Shown here piece after piece: positions 51,744-61,653 of a stretch of 64,000 nucleotides of DNA. How positions within the stretch are numbered: the first letter of the stretch is position 1; each line of letters opens with the position of its first letter. This DNA is from Rikenellaceae bacterium. Its GTDB lineage: Bacteria; Bacteroidota; Bacteroidia; Bacteroidales; Rikenellaceae. Below the pieces are notes generated by a model. It ran no database searches, was not told where the DNA came from, and saw only the letters and a program-made list of their open reading frames with translations. A program made the position numbers and the translations under genes. The stretch lies in the NCBI GenBank assembly GCA_015059805.1, contig SUZO01000004.1, forward strand, positions 47,922 to 111,921, given 5' to 3'.

Positions 51744-53249
51744 ATGGAGAACAAGCAGTTAAAGCTAAACCCCAACAAGGTTGTTGCCTTCTTAGGCAAG
51801 CCTTGCAATCAGTTCACCAAGGCTGATATTATCAACTTTATCGTTCAGAATGGCATTAGCATGGTAAACTTTATGTATCCTGCTGGTGATGGGCGACTTA
51901 AGACTCTAAATTTCGTAATCAACAATGTGGCATACCTTGATGCGATACTTACATGTGGTGAGCGCGTAGATGGTAGTAGCCTCTTCCCATTTATTGAGGC
52001 GGGAAGTAGTGACCTCTATGTTCTTCCGCGCTTCTCTACAGCCTTTGTAGATCCATTTGCAGAAATTCCGACCCTTACAATGCTCTGCTCATACTTTAAC
52101 AAGGATGGTCAGCTACTTGAGAGTTCGCCTGAGAACACACTTCGCAAGGCTTGCAAAGCCTTTAACGAGGTTACAGGTATGCAGTTTGAGGCTATGGGCG
52201 AGTTGGAGTACTACGTCATCGCACCAGACGAGGGTCTCTTCCCTGCAACCGACCAGAAGGGCTACCACGAGTCGGCTCCATATGCAAAGTTCAACCACTT
52301 CCGCACCCAGTGCATGTCATACATCGCTCAGGCTGGCGGACAGATTAAGTATGGTCACTCTGAGGTGGGTAACTTTACTATTGATGGCATGATTTACGAG
52401 CAGAATGAGATTGAGTTCCTGCCTGTTCCTGCCCTCGAGGCTGCCGACCAGCTGATGATAGCTAAGTGGATAATCCGCAACCTCGCATATCAGTATGGCT
52501 ACGACATTACCTTCGCACCGAAAATCACCGCTGGCAAGGCTGGCTCTGGTCTGCACATCCATATGCGAATAATGAAAGATGGTGTAAATCAGATGCTTGA
52601 GAATGGCTCGCTCTCTGCAACTGCTCGCAAGGCTATTGCTGGAATGATGACCCTCGCACCATCTATCACCGCCTTTGGAAATACAAATCCTACATCCTAC
52701 TTCCGCCTTGTACCGCATCAGGAGGCTCCGACAAATATATGCTGGGGTGACAGAAATCGCTCAGTGCTTGTGCGCGTGCCACTCGGCTGGGCAGCAAAGA
52801 GCGATATGTGCATGATTGCCAACCCATTAGAGCAGCCAAGCCACTACGACACAACGCAGAAGCAGACCGTAGAGATGCGCTCGCCAGATGGTAGTGCAGA
52901 CATCTACCAACTTATCGCCGGTCTTGCTGTTGCATGCCGATACGGTTTTGAGTTGGACAACGCCCTTGAGGTTGCCGACAGAACTTATGTCAATGTAAAT
53001 ATTCACAAGGCTGAAAATGCTGAAAAGCTCGCCACCCTTGCCACCCTACCTGATAGCTGCGCAGCATCGGCAGAGTGCCTTGATGCTCAACGTGATATAT
53101 TTGAGGCACATGGAGTCTTTAGCCCTGCAATGATTAACGGAATTATCCGCAAGCTACAGAGCTATAACGACCAAAATCTGCGTCAAGAGATAGACAACGA
53201 CACCGAAAAGATGCTCAGCCTTGTTCACCAATACTTCCACTGCGGATAG
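51744..53249 (+). CDS. Glutamine synthetase (GlnA-like)
   Basis: 501 residues. N-terminal beta-Grasp region and C-terminal catalytic domain with metal ligands in GELEYYV and QNEIEF, the AGSGLHIHMRI motif, HQEAPTNICWGDRNRS and VEMRSPDGSADIY. Larger than GlnA type I (about 470) and without the GSIII length (about 700). Makes glutamine from glutamate, ammonia and ATP, or is a paralogue acting on other amines; substrate cannot be told. A terminator lies at 53264-53316. Confidence 0.87.
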   Translation: MENKQLKLNPNKVVAFLGKPCNQFTKADIINFIVQNGISMVNFMYPAGDGRLKTLNFVINNVAYLDAILTCGERVDGSSLFPFIEAGSSDLYVLPRFSTAFVDPFAEIPTLTMLCSYFNKDGQLLESSPENTLRKACKAFNEVTGMQFEAMGELEYYVIAPDEGLFPATDQKGYHESAPYAKFNHFRTQCMSYIAQAGGQIKYGHSEVGNFTIDGMIYEQNEIEFLPVPALEAADQLMIAKWIIRNLAYQYGYDITFAPKITAGKAGSGLHIHMRIMKDGVNQMLENGSLSATARKAIAGMMTLAPSITAFGNTNPTSYFRLVPHQEAPTNICWGDRNRSVLVRVPLGWAAKSDMCMIANPLEQPSHYDTTQKQTVEMRSPDGSADIYQLIAGLAVACRYGFELDNALEVADRTYVNVNIHKAENAEKLATLATLPDSCAASAECLDAQRDIFEAHGVFSPAMINGIIRKLQSYNDQNLRQEIDNDTEKMLSLVHQYFHCG

Positions 53250-53263
53250 TTGGGTGTTCAGTC

Positions 53264-53316
53264 TATGGAGTAACAGAAAAGAGGGTTTGTTTGCTCTCTT
53301 TTTCTGTTATTCCATA
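53264..53316. terminator. Bidirectional terminator
   Basis: TATGGA-G-TAACAGAAAA-GAG pairs with CTC-TTTTTCTGTTA-T-TCCATA across a GGTTTGTTTG loop. It separates convergent genes; the minus-strand stop (53307-53309) is inside the stem. Confidence 0.85.
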
Positions 53317-55310
53317 AATCTGGCTGCGGAGTTAAGGAAGTGTGCTGTAATCCAGAAGACCGTCCAGCGCTCGGCATAGCCTCCGCGCAGCTTATGCACA
53401 TTGCTCATATCGCCACGCTGTGCAAAGTTGGTCTGCTGTATCTGCTCGCCCTGTGAACCGTATGGGTCCGTGAGCTGTGCACAACTGCGGAACATAACCT
53501 CAGCAAGGCGGCTGAGGCGATTGTCGCCAAGCAGCCTGCCCATCTTGTAGACCTCTGGCGCAAAGAGCACTCCGTAGACATCTATATGCTGATTTTGTGC
53601 CGAGACAACGCTCCAACCCGTCGTCTTAAAGTTGTAGTCGGCAAGGCGACCTGCTGGCAGAGGGATATCCCACACAACCACATAACTTATGCAGACATCC
53701 ATAGCGTGCTTTGCCCACTCAAGATACTGAGGCTCTTTTGTGCGCTCATACAACTCCAAAAAGCCCTGGAATGCCGCCCACGCGCCCTCCTTATCCTCGC
53801 AAGTAGCATCCAAAGTTCCACCCCAGTAGCAGCCATTCATTGTAATGTGTCGCTGAGCAAAAAGATCTGCCGCCTTACGCGCTGCAGCGAGGTAGCGCTT
53901 ATTGCGGAAGAGCTTTGAACTGATGGCAAGTGGCGCAATATAGAAACCCTCGGCTGTAGATTTGGGACTCCACTCATCTGAGAGTATGCGATTGCAGACC
54001 GCATCGCAAGCCTTAACTAAAAATGCCTCCCACTTTGCCGTATCATAATGGCGATTTTTACGACCATGAGTTATCGCCTTGGCAAAGTTATACATCGCCT
54101 GACCGCACGAGACGGGGTCACCGCCGTGAAACTTTTCGCCATTATATCCGACCACAAACACCCCCTTTTCGCCATCTACAGCAAAGGTCGAAAGGTAGTC
54201 TAACGAGCGCTGCACCATAGGTTCTATATCACTATCGTTCAACATCTTAGAGAGCACCTGCAGTGAGAAACCTGGAGAGTCTGCCTGACCACACCAGCCC
54301 ATAACAATATCCTTGCGCAGAGCCGTATCGTACATATTAAACCCAACAGCTGTAGAGTCAAACTCTATCCAGCGACGCTTTGCAAAGTCGTACTTTGAGC
54401 GGACAATCTGCTCAAAGGTCGGGAAACGCTCGGCATTGTATGGTTTATGCAGGTCAAGAGAGGTGTAAATAGGTCGCTGAAAGCCACTACCCTCACGAGA
54501 AATGGGATATAGCTCAACGAAGAACTGCTTTTCAATAATCTGCTGTGGCTCAAGGGTTATGTATGTGTCATCGTACGGCATAGGTCGCTTCTGCAATGCC
54601 TTTGCTACGCTATGCACCCCATTATAGCCTATAGCACCCGAATAGAGCACCAACTGGCTATAGCCCTCAAAAGCCTCAACGCCTAACGACCACCACTGGT
54701 CACTGTGCACAGCACCACGAACTGGACTTGGCGTAGTGTGCAGCGCAGCGGCATACCCCTCTGCCCCACACTCAAGCATCGCAAATGGCATAGGATAGCG
54801 GTGCTCCTCAAAAATTGCGAACTCGCCCGCCATACCATTATATACGGGGATGATATTTGGGTCTACCTTTGCACCGTTCTTATTTCCGTAGTACAAAATT
54901 CCGGGTAGGCAAGGCATAAGCGCCTGACCCACAACATTAAGTCGCACAGAGAGCGTTACCCTCTCAAGCGGCTCGCTACCCTGCCACTCAAAACGTCTGC
55001 GGCACTCTACTTTTCCACCCTCAACCTCGCGGTAGCTATCTCGGAGAAGAAGTGTACCCTTGTCAAGAGTTATCTTTCCGTGCAGGAGTGTCCACTCCCC
55101 GACCCTCTCTGTTCGCTCTGGCGAGGCGTGGTGCCAATCTGTCATCCAGCCATCAGACCAATCGGTCGCCACAGACCACAATCCCTCAGCGGGGGCTGTA
55201 ACAACCCGCCGCCCATCTACCGAGAGGCTAAATGGGTTGTACTCTATATGTGTTTTAGCTGTTGCACAGAGAGTTACAACAGCTAAAACAAGGGTAAGAA
55301 TTTTTCGCAT
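53307..55310 (-). CDS. Secreted alpha/alpha-barrel glycoside-hydrolase-like protein, unrecognised family
   Basis: 667 residues, signal peptide (TLCATA). An N-terminal beta-rich domain (about 20-260) and a C-terminal helical part (about 320-660: GWCGQADSPGFSLQVL, GCYWGGTLDATCEDKEGAWAAFQGFLELYERT) with the look of a six-hairpin (alpha/alpha) glycoside hydrolase or polysaccharide lyase. I do not recognise the exact family. It lies in an operon with GH3 (2-base gap), so a glycan-degradation role is likely. Confidence 0.72.
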   Translation of the reverse strand: MRKILTLVLAVVTLCATAKTHIEYNPFSLSVDGRRVVTAPAEGLWSVATDWSDGWMTDWHHASPERTERVGEWTLLHGKITLDKGTLLLRDSYREVEGGKVECRRRFEWQGSEPLERVTLSVRLNVVGQALMPCLPGILYYGNKNGAKVDPNIIPVYNGMAGEFAIFEEHRYPMPFAMLECGAEGYAAALHTTPSPVRGAVHSDQWWSLGVEAFEGYSQLVLYSGAIGYNGVHSVAKALQKRPMPYDDTYITLEPQQIIEKQFFVELYPISREGSGFQRPIYTSLDLHKPYNAERFPTFEQIVRSKYDFAKRRWIEFDSTAVGFNMYDTALRKDIVMGWCGQADSPGFSLQVLSKMLNDSDIEPMVQRSLDYLSTFAVDGEKGVFVVGYNGEKFHGGDPVSCGQAMYNFAKAITHGRKNRHYDTAKWEAFLVKACDAVCNRILSDEWSPKSTAEGFYIAPLAISSKLFRNKRYLAAARKAADLFAQRHITMNGCYWGGTLDATCEDKEGAWAAFQGFLELYERTKEPQYLEWAKHAMDVCISYVVVWDIPLPAGRLADYNFKTTGWSVVSAQNQHIDVYGVLFAPEVYKMGRLLGDNRLSRLAEVMFRSCAQLTDPYGSQGEQIQQTNFAQRGDMSNVHKLRGGYAERWTVFWITAHFLNSAARFME

Positions 55311-55312
55311 AA

Positions 55313-57652
55313 TTACTCAATATACAGTTTTCCGTCTGCTGGCTTAAGCACATCGGTAACCTTACGAACAACAGTTGATTTAGGGATAAAGAACTCTTTA
55401 TACTGCTTAAGGTCGGCACTGCTAAAGCCAAGTGAGAGACGGTAGTCGCCCGCAGGAAGCACCCAAGCAGACTTCGCCTCGTCAAAAATCGCAAGGTCAT
55501 TGTTCGTAATTGCAATCTGAACGGTGCAGCTCTCACCCGCAGCAAGCAGAGGGGTCTTGCTGTAGCCGCGGAGCTCAACAAGTGGACGCTCGTGGTCTGG
55601 GAAGAGGGCTGTAGAGTAGAGCTGAACAACCTGCTTAGCAGCTCTGTTACCTATATTTTTCACGCGGCATGTAACTGTAATATTATCGCCAGACCTCTTG
55701 AGTTTCATATCCGATAGCTCAAAGTCGCTGTATGTCAGTCCATATCCAAATGGATATGCCACCTCAACACCACGAGTAGCGTAGTGACGATAGCCAATAA
55801 AGATATCCTCAGTATAGTTTGTGTAGTCAATATTTGGCTGGTCGTAGTACTTATGCACTGTGCTGTAGTTCTCAAACGACTGGTTAAGTCCTGTCTCTGG
55901 CACATTTACTGGGAAGTTCTGCGCTGGCACATCAGCATAGCTAATTGGGAAGCTCATAGGCAGGTGACCCGATGGTGAAACCTTGCCTAAAAGAACATCG
56001 GCAACAGAATTTCCACCCTCCTGACCAGGCATCCAGCATACAAGGATAGCGTCTACCTTATCTCTCCACGATGCAACCTCCACAGGTCCGCTGATGTTAA
56101 GCACTACGACAACCTTCTTACCCGCAGCGTGGAACTCGCGGCTAACTTCGTTAAGCAGTGCTATCTCGTTAATTCTAAGGTTAAAATCGCGCTCAATATG
56201 GCGGTCAAAACCCTCTGCAGAGTGGCGCGAGAAGGTTATTACAGCAATATCGCTACTGCTTGCCGCACCAGCAACGAGGCTTCTTGGGTCTCTAATCTCG
56301 TTAGGGCGCAGGGTGTAGTGTGTCCAACGGCGGTGAGCATCTAACGGAGCAATACGGCTCTTCTCCTTATCCATATGCTTTACATAGAGATCATCCAGTG
56401 CGCTGTTGAGTGTAATACCATTTGAGAGCATACCCTCGCGAAGGTCTACAACATAAGCCTTATTTACATCGCCAGAGCCACGACCACCAGCGATAAAGTC
56501 GTAACTACCAACGCCAAACAGAGAGACCTTCTCTCCACCAACCATTGGCAGTGTACCCTCATTCTTCAGAAGCACAAAACCCTCACTTGCCACCTCGCGA
56601 GTAACTGCTGCGTGAGCCTTGAGATCTGGCTTATTTGTAAACTTATATCCCTTAAAGCGCGGAGTCTGGACAATGAGTTTAAGGATGCGTGTGATACACT
56701 TATCAAGCTCTGCCATAGAGAGTTTACCCGACTTTACAGCCGCCACGATAGCCTCATACTCATCAACCTCACCTGGCTGAATCATATCGTTTCCAGCAGC
56801 CACCTGCGCCGCTGCATCAAGACCGCCACCCCAGTCAGTGACAATAGCACCCTTGAAGCCAAACTCGCCACGAAGAACATCCTCAAGCAGCCCCTTATCC
56901 TCCGATGTATAGCGACCATTGAGGTAGTTGTACGATGTCATAATGGTCCACGGCTGAGAGTCGCGAACAGCAATCTCAAAGTTACGCAAGTATATCTCGC
57001 GCAGGGCTCGCTGTGAGATACGCGCATCGTTACCCAGACGGTTAATCTCCTGATTATTAGCACAGAAGTGCTTGAGCGAAGTACCCACATCGTTGCTCTC
57101 AACGCCATTGATAATCGCCGCAGCGGTCTTTCCTGCAAGCAGTGGATCCTCAGAAAAATACTCAAAGTTTCGACCACAAAGTGGATTACGCATCATATTT
57201 ACACCTGGAGCAAGCAGAATATCTACGCCATACTCCTTTACCTCCTCACCAATAGCCTTACCAACCTGATAGATAATATCATCGTTCCAAGTCGCTGCAA
57301 GGTGTGTTCCGACTGGAAAGCCAGTGCAGTAGTATGTATTACTATCGCCCTCGCGCGTTGGAGAGATTCTCAGTCCCGCAGGACCGTCTGCCATAACGAT
57401 TGATGGAATGCCAAGTCGCGGGATTGGATATGTAATGCCCGCAGCACCAGGGACAACCATCTGCGTGTCGCCCACCTCGCCCGCAAAGTCAATCTTCTTC
57501 ATATCGGCTCCCACAACAAGGTGCGCCTTCTCCTCAAGGGTCATCGCCGCAACAATCTGGTCAATGTTATCCTCACGAAGTTTAAGCTCTTGAGCCTGAG
57601 CTACACTACAAAAGAGTGCAAATGCTGTAATAAATATAGGTAATCGCTTCAT
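55313..57652 (-). CDS. GH3 beta-glycosidase
   Basis: 779 residues, signal peptide (CSVAQA). N-terminal TIM barrel with NPLCGRNFEYFSEDP, SLKHFCANNQE, and the nucleophile Asp in GAIVTDWGGG; alpha/beta sandwich with KNEGTLPM; fibronectin-III-like C-terminus (FGYGLTYSDF, PLVELRGYSKTPLLAAGE). Cleaves beta-glucosides/xylosides; specificity unclear. Operon with the gene at 53307. The divergent ABC operon promoter is close. Confidence 0.92.
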   Translation of the reverse strand: MKRLPIFITAFALFCSVAQAQELKLREDNIDQIVAAMTLEEKAHLVVGADMKKIDFAGEVGDTQMVVPGAAGITYPIPRLGIPSIVMADGPAGLRISPTREGDSNTYYCTGFPVGTHLAATWNDDIIYQVGKAIGEEVKEYGVDILLAPGVNMMRNPLCGRNFEYFSEDPLLAGKTAAAIINGVESNDVGTSLKHFCANNQEINRLGNDARISQRALREIYLRNFEIAVRDSQPWTIMTSYNYLNGRYTSEDKGLLEDVLRGEFGFKGAIVTDWGGGLDAAAQVAAGNDMIQPGEVDEYEAIVAAVKSGKLSMAELDKCITRILKLIVQTPRFKGYKFTNKPDLKAHAAVTREVASEGFVLLKNEGTLPMVGGEKVSLFGVGSYDFIAGGRGSGDVNKAYVVDLREGMLSNGITLNSALDDLYVKHMDKEKSRIAPLDAHRRWTHYTLRPNEIRDPRSLVAGAASSSDIAVITFSRHSAEGFDRHIERDFNLRINEIALLNEVSREFHAAGKKVVVVLNISGPVEVASWRDKVDAILVCWMPGQEGGNSVADVLLGKVSPSGHLPMSFPISYADVPAQNFPVNVPETGLNQSFENYSTVHKYYDQPNIDYTNYTEDIFIGYRHYATRGVEVAYPFGYGLTYSDFELSDMKLKRSGDNITVTCRVKNIGNRAAKQVVQLYSTALFPDHERPLVELRGYSKTPLLAAGESCTVQIAITNNDLAIFDEAKSAWVLPAGDYRLSLGFSSADLKQYKEFFIPKSTVVRKVTDVLKPADGKLYIE

Positions 57653-57668
57653 AGTTTGGTATTTTTTA

Positions 57669-57676
57669 CAAATATA
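57669..57676 (-). promoter_or_regulatory. -7 element of the GH3 operon
   Basis: TATATTTG on the minus strand, 16 bases before the ATG. Confidence 0.6.
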
Positions 57677-57696
57677 GTAATTTTTTGCCGAAAAAA

Positions 57697-57727
57697 TTTG
57701 GAAACAAAAATTTTCTCACTACCTTTG
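57697..57727 (+). promoter_or_regulatory. Promoter of the ABC-GntR operon, perfect consensus
   Basis: TTTG (57697-57700), 19-base spacer, TACCTTTG (57720-57727); ATG 57 bases downstream. An inverted TGTATTACTACACTAATACA-type sequence (57731-57750) just after the -7 box could be an operator for the GntR regulator in the operon. Confidence 0.72.
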
Positions 57728-57784
57728 CAGTGTATTACTACACTAATACACCGAAACAACCAACCAAAAAAAACAATGTGTATT

Positions 57785-58615
57785 ATGATTACAGTTAGGA
57801 ATTTGAGCTTTAGTTACCCGCGAGGTAGTAGGGTCTTTGAGGGTCTAACCCTCGCCCTACCTGCGGGTGAGATTATCGGTCTGCTGGGTCAGAATGGTGT
57901 GGGCAAGAGTACGCTGATAAAGCTACTTGCCGCCCTTATCACTCCGCAGCAGGGCGAGGTGACATTTAACGGCGAGAAGGCAGTTCGCGGAGCGGAGCTG
58001 TACAGCCGACTAATGGTAGTACCAGAGGAGTTTACCCTGCCAAAGGTTAGCGTAGAGAGCTTTGTGGCTCACACTGCGCCCCTCTACCCTGCCTTTAGTC
58101 GTGAGCAGTTTGACACCTACTGCAAGGCGTTAGAGGTAGAGTGTTCGGCACGCTTTACAGACCTATCAATGGGTCAGCGCAAGAAGGCGTATCTCGCCTT
58201 TGCTCTTGCTTGCAATGCGGAGCTATTGCTCCTTGATGAGCCAACAAATGGTCTTGATATTACAGTCAAGGCTGCCCTGCGCTCTATTCTTGCGCAGTAT
58301 GCCGACCAGAACAAGACCGTAATTATCTCTACGCATCAGGCGCACGACATTGAGAATCTTGTAGACCGCGTAGTAATTCTTCATCAGGGCAATGTGCTTC
58401 TAAACCAGAGCGTTAGCGAGCTTCAGCAGCTCTTCGGCTTTGGCATTACTGCAGGTCATGAGGCTATCTACAGCCAACAGAGCGTGGCTGGCACTGTCGG
58501 CATTTGGGCAGCCGACAACACTGAGGAGGGAAGATTTGACCTTGAACTATTGTTTAACGCAGCAGTAAAGGCTACAGAGAGTGTTCGCCGTGTTATTGCA
58601 CAAAAATTGGGTTAG
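57785..58615 (+). CDS. ABC transporter ATP-binding protein
   Basis: 276 residues (start ATG 57785, MITVRNLSFSY; ATG 57776 three codons earlier is possible). Walker A GLLGQNGVGKST, signature LSMGQRKKAYLA, Walker B LLLLDEPTNGLD, H-loop STHQAHD. Pairs with the membrane protein 2 bases downstream; the pattern ATPase-permease-YtrA-like regulator resembles envelope-stress ABC operons. Confidence 0.93.
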   Translation: MITVRNLSFSYPRGSRVFEGLTLALPAGEIIGLLGQNGVGKSTLIKLLAALITPQQGEVTFNGEKAVRGAELYSRLMVVPEEFTLPKVSVESFVAHTAPLYPAFSREQFDTYCKALEVECSARFTDLSMGQRKKAYLAFALACNAELLLLDEPTNGLDITVKAALRSILAQYADQNKTVIISTHQAHDIENLVDRVVILHQGNVLLNQSVSELQQLFGFGITAGHEAIYSQQSVAGTVGIWAADNTEEGRFDLELLFNAAVKATESVRRVIAQKLG

Positions 58616-58617
58616 AT

Positions 58618-59343
58618 ATGAAGTGTTTTAGTTTTAACCGATTTAAGACCTTCGCTGCAAAGCACTATGCAGAGTATGGTCAGAAGTATAAAATCGCTAT
58701 GCTCGTACTTGTTGGTATATGGGCTATATTCGCGATTATGGAGCATTCAGGGATGATTGGCGAGGATATACTCAACACTAAACAAGTTGTCACCATTGCT
58801 GCTCTTATGGGAATAGTCAGCCATATTACCGCAACATCTATGGGCAGCCTTAACTGCAAGAATGACATTATTGACCTCACACTGCCTGTAAATACCATTG
58901 AGCGATTTACATTTATAATGCTCAACTCCATTGTTTTGGGCGTGGTAGCACCAACACTTGTACTTGACATCCCCGCTCAGCAGTTTGTTCCAACCCTCTG
59001 CACAATGGCGCTTATACACGCCGCGCTGATGGTTGTTGCCTGCTGGGGTGCAAAGAGGGGCTACTCCTATGCAGTGCTGATATTCTTCGCGGTAGTGATA
59101 GGCATTACATCACTCTTTGAGCAGATAGATATCTTCATCAGCTACGGATATGGCAAGTACTTCTCACTACTGCCAAACAACAATGCGGTCTATATGTCCA
59201 ATATCTACGAGACAGATGGACTTGTCTATCGTTGGGAGCTATTCACTGAGATTTCAGGGTGGCTGCACCTTGCCTTCAACGGCTTAATCCTTATCGGATT
59301 ATACTATGTCTCATACCTTAAACTGCGTGAACGAGAGCTATGA
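58618..59343 (+). CDS. ABC transporter permease-like membrane protein
   Basis: 241 residues with six predicted membrane segments and no signal sequence. No conserved motif beyond its place between the ATPase and the GntR gene. Likely the membrane partner of the ATPase. Overlaps the GntR gene by 4 bases (ATGA). Confidence 0.78.
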   Translation: MKCFSFNRFKTFAAKHYAEYGQKYKIAMLVLVGIWAIFAIMEHSGMIGEDILNTKQVVTIAALMGIVSHITATSMGSLNCKNDIIDLTLPVNTIERFTFIMLNSIVLGVVAPTLVLDIPAQQFVPTLCTMALIHAALMVVACWGAKRGYSYAVLIFFAVVIGITSLFEQIDIFISYGYGKYFSLLPNNNAVYMSNIYETDGLVYRWELFTEISGWLHLAFNGLILIGLYYVSYLKLREREL

Positions 59344-59708
59344 ATTTTGACAACTCACAACCAATATGGATGCAGATATACGAGCTAATACTGAGCCGTA
59401 TAGCATCGTCAGAGTGGCAAGAGGGGGAGCGAATACCCTCGGTGCGCGAGCTTGGTGCCACGCTTGTGGTAAACCCTAACACCGTTATGCGCACATACGA
59501 GCGACTGACAGAGGAGAATCTTATCTTCAACCGCCGAGGCATAGGTTACTTTGTTGCCGAGGAGGCTAAAGATAGAGCTGCCGCCATTGCCCGCGAGAGA
59601 TTTATCACAGAGCAGCTGCCACCGCTCTTTGCAAAAATGAGAAGTATCGGTATTACAGCCGAGGAAATTTTAACACTTTACAACGACTATAACAATGAAA
59701 ACAAGTAA
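59340..59708 (+). CDS. GntR/YtrA-family transcriptional regulator
   Basis: 122 residues. N-terminal winged helix (PIWMQIYELILSRIASSEWQ, GERIPSVRELGATLVVNPNTVMRTYERL, GIGYFVA) plus a short C-terminal helix, the size of YtrA-type repressors that control adjacent ABC genes. Probably autoregulates the operon; effector unknown. Overlaps the next gene by 14 bases. Confidence 0.9.
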   Translation: MNFDNSQPIWMQIYELILSRIASSEWQEGERIPSVRELGATLVVNPNTVMRTYERLTEENLIFNRRGIGYFVAEEAKDRAAAIARERFITEQLPPLFAKMRSIGITAEEILTLYNDYNNENK

Positions 59709-60096
59709 TAAAGCACTGATTGCAGTAATCTTCCTTGCTATCCTGCCATCTATAGTAATCCTTGCACTGGTTGTAGCGAACACAAGGAAGACTGTGCAGA
59801 CAATAAACAACATCAACATCGGCAGCATTCGCATAGTAGATGCCCGAGGTGCAAACCTTACACTTGCCCGCGACGATAAAGCACACACCGACAAGGGGCT
59901 AATTTGGATAGATAGCAAGATTGAGGATAAGGAGGAGATAGTAAAGGTCGTGGGCGATACTCTTATCATCAGCGACAATGTCACCCGTATATGTATCCCT
60001 TCTGCCGAGCTGCTCCTGCTCCCCGACAGTGTGGTAGAAAACCCATTCTGCAGAAAGGACAATGGCTATACCGTCTATGTAAACAATTGGGAGTAG
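59695..60096 (+). CDS. Small membrane-anchored protein of the ABC-GntR operon
   Basis: 133 residues, one N-terminal membrane segment (about 7-28), then an extracytoplasmic beta-rich domain (IGSIRIVDARGANLTL, LIISDNVTRICIPSAELLLLPDS). No recognised family. Last gene of the operon, before the terminator 60117-60148. Confidence 0.72.
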   Translation: MKTSNKALIAVIFLAILPSIVILALVVANTRKTVQTINNINIGSIRIVDARGANLTLARDDKAHTDKGLIWIDSKIEDKEEIVKVVGDTLIISDNVTRICIPSAELLLLPDSVVENPFCRKDNGYTVYVNNWE

Positions 60097-60116
60097 TACG
60101 ATTAGCTAAAAACAAG

Positions 60117-60148
60117 AAGGGTGTTTTCGACTGAAAACACCCTTTTTT
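60117..60148. terminator. Bidirectional terminator
   Basis: AAGGGTGTTTTC / GAAAACACCCTT stem with GACT loop, T-tract on the right, A-rich left. Separates convergent operon and pgk. Confidence 0.9.
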
Positions 60149-60163
60149 GTGTATGTAGTAAAA

Positions 60164-61426
60164 TTACTTGCGGATTGCAGCCACACCCGGAAGCTCCTTA
60201 CCCTCCATATACTCAAGAAGGGCACCACCACCAGTTGAAACGTAAGATACCTTATCAGCAAGACCGAACTTGTTGATACAAGCTACAGAGTCGCCACCAC
60301 CGATAAGTGAGTAAGCACCAGCAGCAGTTGCCTCAGCGATAGCCTCAGCAACAGCGCGTGAGCCAGTAGAGAACTTGTTAATCTCAAATACGCCTACAGG
60401 ACCATTCCAGAGGATAGTCTTGCTTGCAAGAATCTCCTCGCGGAACAGAGCCTTACCAGCCTCAGCGATATCAACACCCTCCCACTCAGCAGGAATCTCG
60501 CCAACTGGAGCGGTCTGTGTATTTGCGTTCTCAGAGAAGTCGTCACAGATAAGTGCATCTGGAGACATTACAATCTTGATACCCTTAGCCTTAGCCTTCT
60601 CAAGAATCTCAAGAGCTACTGGGAACATATCTGGCTCGCAGATACTCTTACCTACATTGCCACCGAGTGCGCCAGCGAAGGTGTAGGTCATACCGCCACC
60701 GATAATAATCTTGTCAACCTTCTCCATCAACTTCTCAATGATGGTAATCTTTGTAGATACCTTAGAACCACCTACGATAGCTGTAAATGGACGCTGTGGG
60801 TTCTGCATAACGCCGTCAATAGCCTTGAGCTCGTTCTCCATAACATAGCCGAACATCTTATCCTGTGGGAAGTAGTCAGCGATAAGAGCTGTAGATGAGT
60901 GAGCGCGGTGTGCAGTACCAAATGCGTCGTTGATGTAGCAGTCAGCATATGAAGCGAGCTTGCGAACAAACTCCTTCTGTGGACCCTCCTTAAGAGCCTT
61001 CTTTGCTGCCTTCTTCTCCTCGTCAGTAGCATCCTCAGCAAGACCGCGTGGCTTACCCTCCTCCTCAGCGTAGAAACGGAGGTTCTCAAGAAGCATAACC
61101 TCGCCAGGCTTAAGATTAGCAGCCATATCAGCAGCCTTCTGACCCATACAGTCACCTGCAAACTGAATCTTTACACCAAGGCGAGCCTCAATAGCAGGGA
61201 TAATCTGCTCAAGAGAGAACTTTGGATCTGGATTCTTCTTTGGACGACCGAGGTGTGACATAAGAATCACTGCACCACCCTTCTCAAGTACCTTCTTGAT
61301 AGTAGGGATAGCTGCACGAATACGAGTGTCGTCAGTAACCTGACCCTCACCGTTAAGAGGCACATTAAAGTCTACGCGGATAATCGCGCGCTTGCCTGTA
61401 AAATCGTAGTTGTCAATAGCAAACAT
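60164..61426 (-). CDS. pgk: Phosphoglycerate kinase
   Basis: 420 residues; 1,3-bisphosphoglycerate + ADP to 3-phosphoglycerate + ATP in glycolysis. Motifs: RVDFNVPL near the N-terminus, [21 protein letters not shown], and [26 protein letters not shown] insertion region at about 135 is a short family variation. Preceded by a perfect promoter. Confidence 0.97.
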   Translation of the reverse strand: MFAIDNYDFTGKRAIIRVDFNVPLNGEGQVTDDTRIRAAIPTIKKVLEKGGAVILMSHLGRPKKNPDPKFSLEQIIPAIEARLGVKIQFAGDCMGQKAADMAANLKPGEVMLLENLRFYAEEEGKPRGLAEDATDEEKKAAKKALKEGPQKEFVRKLASYADCYINDAFGTAHRAHSSTALIADYFPQDKMFGYVMENELKAIDGVMQNPQRPFTAIVGGSKVSTKITIIEKLMEKVDKIIIGGGMTYTFAGALGGNVGKSICEPDMFPVALEILEKAKAKGIKIVMSPDALICDDFSENANTQTAPVGEIPAEWEGVDIAEAGKALFREEILASKTILWNGPVGVFEINKFSTGSRAVAEAIAEATAAGAYSLIGGGDSVACINKFGLADKVSYVSTGGGALLEYMEGKELPGVAAIRK

Positions 61427-61480
61427 AGTGATTTTGTGTTTAGTTTATAATAATGAAAAACATATTTACACTTTCCGTCA

Positions 61481-61512
61481 CAAATTTACAAAAATTATTC
61501 TGAAAACGCAAA
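61481..61512 (-). promoter_or_regulatory. Promoter of pgk, perfect consensus
   Basis: On the minus strand TTTG (61509-61512), 20-base spacer, TAAATTTG (61481-61488); ATG 54 bases downstream. Confidence 0.78.
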
Positions 61513-61520
61513 ATCTTGCC

Positions 61521-61545
61521 GTTAGCTTTTAGCCATTAGCCATTG
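61521..61545. repeat. TTAGCCA repeats, second site
   Basis: GTTAGC-TTTTAGCCA-TTAGCCA-TTGG, similar to the array at 30315-30342. Confidence 0.55.
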
Positions 61546-61606
61546 GTTAATTTTCGCATCTGAGTCGTGCTCCGTTTTGTTCTTAGAAGGGCGTAGATAC
61601 AATAAC

Positions 61607-61636
61607 AAAAAAAATCCCGCGGTTACCCACGGGATT
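61607..61636 (-). terminator. Terminator of the rplQ operon
   Basis: On the minus strand AATCCCGTGG-GTAA-CCGCGGGATT with T6+ following (A-run at 61607-61612). Confidence 0.88.
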
Positions 61637-61653
61637 CTTATTGAAATCTGGAA

